Positions 60,069 to 64,000 of a stretch of 64,000 bases of DNA are shown piece after piece. Positions within the stretch are counted from its first letter, which is position 1. Each line of letters opens with the position of its first letter. The notes beneath the pieces were generated by a model, which saw only the letters and a program-made list of their open reading frames with translations, made no database searches and was not told the DNA's origin. Source of the stretch: Pelargonium cotyledonis. Its lineage: Eukaryota > Streptophyta > Magnoliopsida > Geraniales > Geraniaceae. Made by a program: the position numbers and the translations under genes. The stretch is from positions 1 to 64,000 of the forward strand of contig JAYMTA010000026.1 in assembly GCA_036897625.1 (NCBI GenBank). The letters run 5' to 3'.

Positions 60069-62089
60069 ATAAGTTCTAAACAAGAATTGTACTATTAAAA
60101 CAAATATAAGGAGGAATTTATACTAAAGAGAAACTTTTAGTTGACAAGTAACCTACAGCTCTGTTATGAAATTAAAAAGTTAGCCCGGAGAATCGAGTTC
60201 ATAATTGGATTTTTTAGTTATAAGTGTTAAAATATCATAGAGTATCTGTCCTTCTCTGTTAATTAAGTCTGGCTAGTAAGTTTTACTAATGAGCCCCTCG
60301 TTGAAATATTAGGAGTAGGCCCGATAGGAAAGCTTTATGAATATAGGAAGCAGTATACAATACGAGATTGCTGGTAAACAAAAGAGGACTTATCTAGTCT
60401 TCAATTAGGTAGTTTGGCAGAATAACTCCTTTGTGAAAAAAAAAGCACTGCTTAATTAAGATATAACCCTATTCATAAATTCCAAATAAAACGAAAGAAA
60501 CTCATTATTGGATTTGACTTCGAGTCTTTCAAAATCTATTTAATCAAAACTAGAGAAAGTGCTTTACTTATACTATTCTAATACTGCTAAGAGAAATGAG
60601 ATAAATTACCTATATACACAAAAATCCTTATTTTACGGGTATTCTTCTATAATTTTAAAAGCTAGCTTTAATATGTAAATAAACAAAAGTGTTAAGAAAA
60701 CTTTCGTTACAATAAAAACTCCTCCGCTTACTACCTCTTTTAGAGAGTCTTTTGGTTTGGGCCAACAAAAGAGTGCTTGCCTTGCTTTACAAATCTTATT
60801 TAATTCGGATATCCTACATTTTAAAAGTCATAACCATGTAAGAATTTTAGAGACATGTTACCCGGTATTCCATCCATTTCATTAACCGCATCCTATTTCC
60901 TTTCAGAAAAAGCGTAGGGGTTAGTAGTTAGTCGAGTCCATCTTTACAAATATTTGTCTCTTTAGCAAAAGGTTAGTCCTTACTTAATAATAGTTAATAA
61001 AGTAAAGGAATTTTAAGTATAAACTTTTTTAAGGGGTTCTTTTTATAAACTTTAAAAACTTTAACAAGAAAGCCTGCAGTTTCGCGGGAGTTCTTAGGAC
61101 TTATAGGACTGTTCAAAGTAGTTGGGTCCAGCAGTATAAACAAGTTATAAAGGAGCAACTAATCACGAGTCTTCACTAGTATTTCTAGAATCATGCTTTC
61201 CATTTGGGAAGTATCCGCTAAAGAGTTCTACAATTTGTTTAAAGAATATTCCTTTTTACTTAACAAATTGAAATATATCTTATTCAGAACTGTCTATTTC
61301 TTCCAAGCCTATTAGTAGGTTTTTTGAAGCGATGATTTTATTCACTGCCTTTGTTGCTAAGTAGAGTTATATCTTTCTAGTTAGTTTTTATTATGCTATC
61401 ATGAAGTTGAGTTCTATTTGAGGTACCTGCTTGTTTCTTTTATCATTATTAATTAGAGTAGCCATGTCTTCCAACTTAAGCGTGATCCCTCTCATCCATT
61501 CCCGGTATAATATCTAGTGGATTAAGGAAAATCTAGATTTAGCAAAAACACAAATGTTTTTCACTTAGAAAGTTTGAGTTTTAGTCAGGGAACGCTTGTG
61601 AATTAAGCCAAGAGTATATCCTCTCCCTAATCGAAATCGAGTCCTCAGAATTAAATTATACTAATAAAAGGAATAGAACTAAATTGTTGTTGAGGTAGGA
61701 ACAGGTAATTAAATTAAGTTCTCTTAATATTATGGCTGATATTGCTTAATAGTACTTACAGGTTCCCTTTAGAAATCTTTTAAGGAAATGCGATGTTTTG
61801 AAATACTAAAAAGACGGATATTTCCTTGTACTCTTTAAGAGTAATAGGAACTGCTTTGCCGTAGATCAATTTTTCTTAGAAAGAAGTAAGAGTACGCTTA
61901 GGAATTTTGCCTAAAAAAAGAGAATGTAATTAAACAAGTTTTCCTTATGTATTAAAGTTAGCTTCGTATTTCTTTTTTTAATTATAAATGGATATTCCCT
62001 TTTTGTCTTACGCATCGACTTTTCTTATGGTTAAATAGGCGCTCTCTAGTAGCCTCTTCCCAGGCGAATTCCCCTGTATTTTTCCGTGT

Positions 62090-62420
62090 AATACCTATAC
62101 TCTAAGTCTTTGTAGCTGTACCTAGACCTCCTCTATTAGGAGAGAACCCTTTCTTATAATCTATATCTTTCTTCTTGTTATGGGCTATGCTCTTATATAT
62201 AAGTTATACCTTTTTCATGATACCTGCACTCTTAGTCTGGGTCTTCTTCTTATTCTTAAAAGCTATACCTGTCTTAATTTCAATCTTAATAGCTATATTT
62301 CTCTTCTTAACCTTTATACATGTCTTATAAGTCTTAACTTTTTGTGGGCTATAATACCGTACCCGTGGGCTATAACCTGTACTTATTGTATTCCCTACCT
62401 TATTAGAAGTTCTTTTTAGT
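62090..62420 (+). repeat. pyrimidine-biased repeat field
   Basis: Loose tandem words AGCTATACCTGTCTTAA, AGCTATATTTCTCTTC and GGGCTATAAYMYGTAC, the last one doubled at about 62344-62373. Contains the frame 62180-62419, a likely by-product. Confidence 0.45.
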
Positions 62421-62929
62421 ATTCGTTTTTTAGATGTAAGTAGTATGTATTCTAGAGTTCTTAAAGTCTTATTTTAGTATTCCTATTTCTTTATTAGTCA
62501 TTAATAGGTTTGAGATAGATATAGATTGTATTACAGTCGTTAAGGAGAATACCCTCCTGTTTTAGTTGTTACTACGGAGCGGATTAAGCCTTATAAGAAT
62601 CCATTCTAGTTGGCGTACCGGACTGTAGCATAGCGAAGGGCGGGAATTGCATAATAATATTAAGTATAATTAACCTTACACTAAATCCAACAACAAAAAA
62701 CTTTAGCCCCAGTTCTTTACAGTAAACCTAGGACTTTCTTTACCCTCGGGTTCCCTAAAACTTTATCTTGTAAAACTTATTTTAAAGGGTAGTCTTTCTA
62801 TCTCAAAACTTGGAATAGAAAAGACTTACTGACCCAGATTGAAAACTGGACGAGGACTCTTCTAAAGCACACGTTTGACTATCCCTACTTTAACCTGGAT
62901 CAGAAAGAACCTCTAATTTTCTAAAAGCT

Positions 62930-63065
62930 AAAAGACTATCTATCAGCTCCTTCTTAACCCTTAAGCTTTTCTGAATACCTGTAACTTTCGTATTCTTCTG
63001 CTGTATCATGGTAACCGCTATAACTTTTCCTAGAAAGCTGTACCTTCTTTATTAGTCTTAGGAGC
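62930..63065 (+). repeat. pyrimidine-biased repeat field, short
   Basis: Words such as AATACCTGTAACTTTCGTA and AAGCTGTACCTTCTTTA, of the same style as 62.1-62.4 kb. Confidence 0.35.
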
Positions 63066-64000
63066 TTAGTAAATATATAATAATAGAAAGTTAAAATACA
63101 GGGATAGGTAACAGAAGGTAGAACCTTGCATGATAAAAAAGGAAATCCTATCCCATAAGCATTAGTAAAGCACCCCGATATTTACTTGTTATGAAACTTT
63201 TACACAACCTATCCTTTGTAAGAAGCAGCTAAGACCTCAGAAATCATGCTTCGAAAATAGCCCCATATGCCGGCTCTTTCCTTGCTTGTTATGGGTTTTA
63301 TACACTATTATCATTGTATAAAATTGGTGCATATTAGTATTTAAAAGAAACTCCTGTTACAGATATCCGGAGAATACTGCGTAACGTACCAAAAGTATTG
63401 AAAACAACTAAAGTTGCGTTAGAAATAGGGCCTGGTAAGTTTGCACCTTAAGCTCCAAAAAGAATTCCATAGAGTCAAAAGGGAGTACCCAGTATATCTA
63501 TTATATGAAAAAAGATAAGAAGTTTCTTAAATTACTTTAGAAGGATTAACTCCACAGTTATATCAATAGGGTAGGGCCTCTCCTTTTTATTGTAATTAGT
63601 GCATCTTACACCCCTATGCATTCCGTGAGCATGTAAACTTTAGAGTAATTTGCTAAGTAAAGATGTCCTACTTAGTATAAAGCTAGGTCTATAATTTTAA
63701 AACGCTTACTCTAGATAAGATAGCCTTGGTTTTCTCAGTCTGATAGCCTTTTACTCTTTGTAGCTTATAACTAACTGTTGAGGGAACTCTCTTGTTGCAC
63801 TAAATTCAACTGGAACCTATGAAAGTTGGGTTGGGAGTCTATCCTATCGCTCTAACTTTTAGGTAAGGTCTTGTTATAAGAGTCCTTGACTCCACAAGGA
63901 GTTCCTTTAATATTAGATATCTTAGATTTCTTAACTGGGATTTACTCTCCTATATAAGATTGATTTTGTACATTATTGTAAACTTAGAATGCCATTAGTT

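Larger units (their letters stand above)
45721..64000. other. AT-rich right spacer
   Basis: No protein gene recognised. Holds trnW-, trnQ- and trnF-like relics, two further tRNA-like relics and the pyrimidine fields at 62-63 kb. Base texture matches the left spacer. Confidence 0.5.

Noticed and set aside
1-64000. Plastid insertions, ribosomal RNA genes, group II introns, CRISPR arrays, viral or retroelement fossils
   Set aside because: Looked for by eye (rRNA core words, domain V, regularly spaced repeats, polymerase motifs in frames). None seen, apart from tRNA-like pieces of possible plastid origin.

Overview
This window looks like plant mitochondrial DNA, most likely from a seed plant whose mitochondrial genome evolves fast and has little coding sequence. 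Two intact protein genes are recognisable, both on the minus strand: atp1 (ATP synthase F1 alpha, 42149-43696) and atp6 (ATP synthase Fo subunit a, 44604-45368). A trnS-type tRNA gene lies between them (44119-44204). Both proteins carry their catalytic or channel motifs, but both differ from the usual angiosperm forms at many positions. Several codons that angiosperms normally repair by C-to-U RNA editing already encode the edited residue in the DNA. I cannot name the species. The calls rest on recalled family sequences, not on a search.

Layout. 1 to about 32.1 kb is AT-rich DNA, dense in stops, with no convincing protein gene. It holds degenerate tRNA-like sequences, a few structured elements, simple repeats and fields of pyrimidine-biased repeats. 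Within it, about 23.99-24.53 kb has a different texture and shares a short repeat with the gene island. About 32.15-45.7 kb is the gene island, a repeat-rich block that is less AT-biased. It holds several interspersed repeat families, tRNA-like relics and the atp6-trnS-atp1 cluster. About 45.7-64 kb returns to AT-rich spacer with more tRNA relics (trnW-, trnQ- and trnF-like) and another pyrimidine-rich repeat field.

How the genes work together. atp6, trnS and atp1 lie head to tail on the minus strand with short spacers, so one transcript with the tRNA as a processing signal is plausible. atp1 and atp6 encode parts of the same enzyme, the F1 catalytic-core alpha subunit and the Fo proton-channel subunit a. 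A short motif (AGGATAAA) precedes both reading frames, and a 28-base hairpin-bearing direct repeat lies on each side of the cluster.

The most unusual signals are: (1) a short repeat family (called R1 here) whose units resemble the 3' end plus flank of the trnS gene and occur only in the gene island; (2) a set of decayed tRNA copies, four of them trnQ-like, including a pair that also shares its flanking sequence; (3) an atp6 frame with no ATG, apparently starting at GTG; (4) a trnS whose anticodon reads ACU in the DNA. Protein genes cover about 3.6% of the window.
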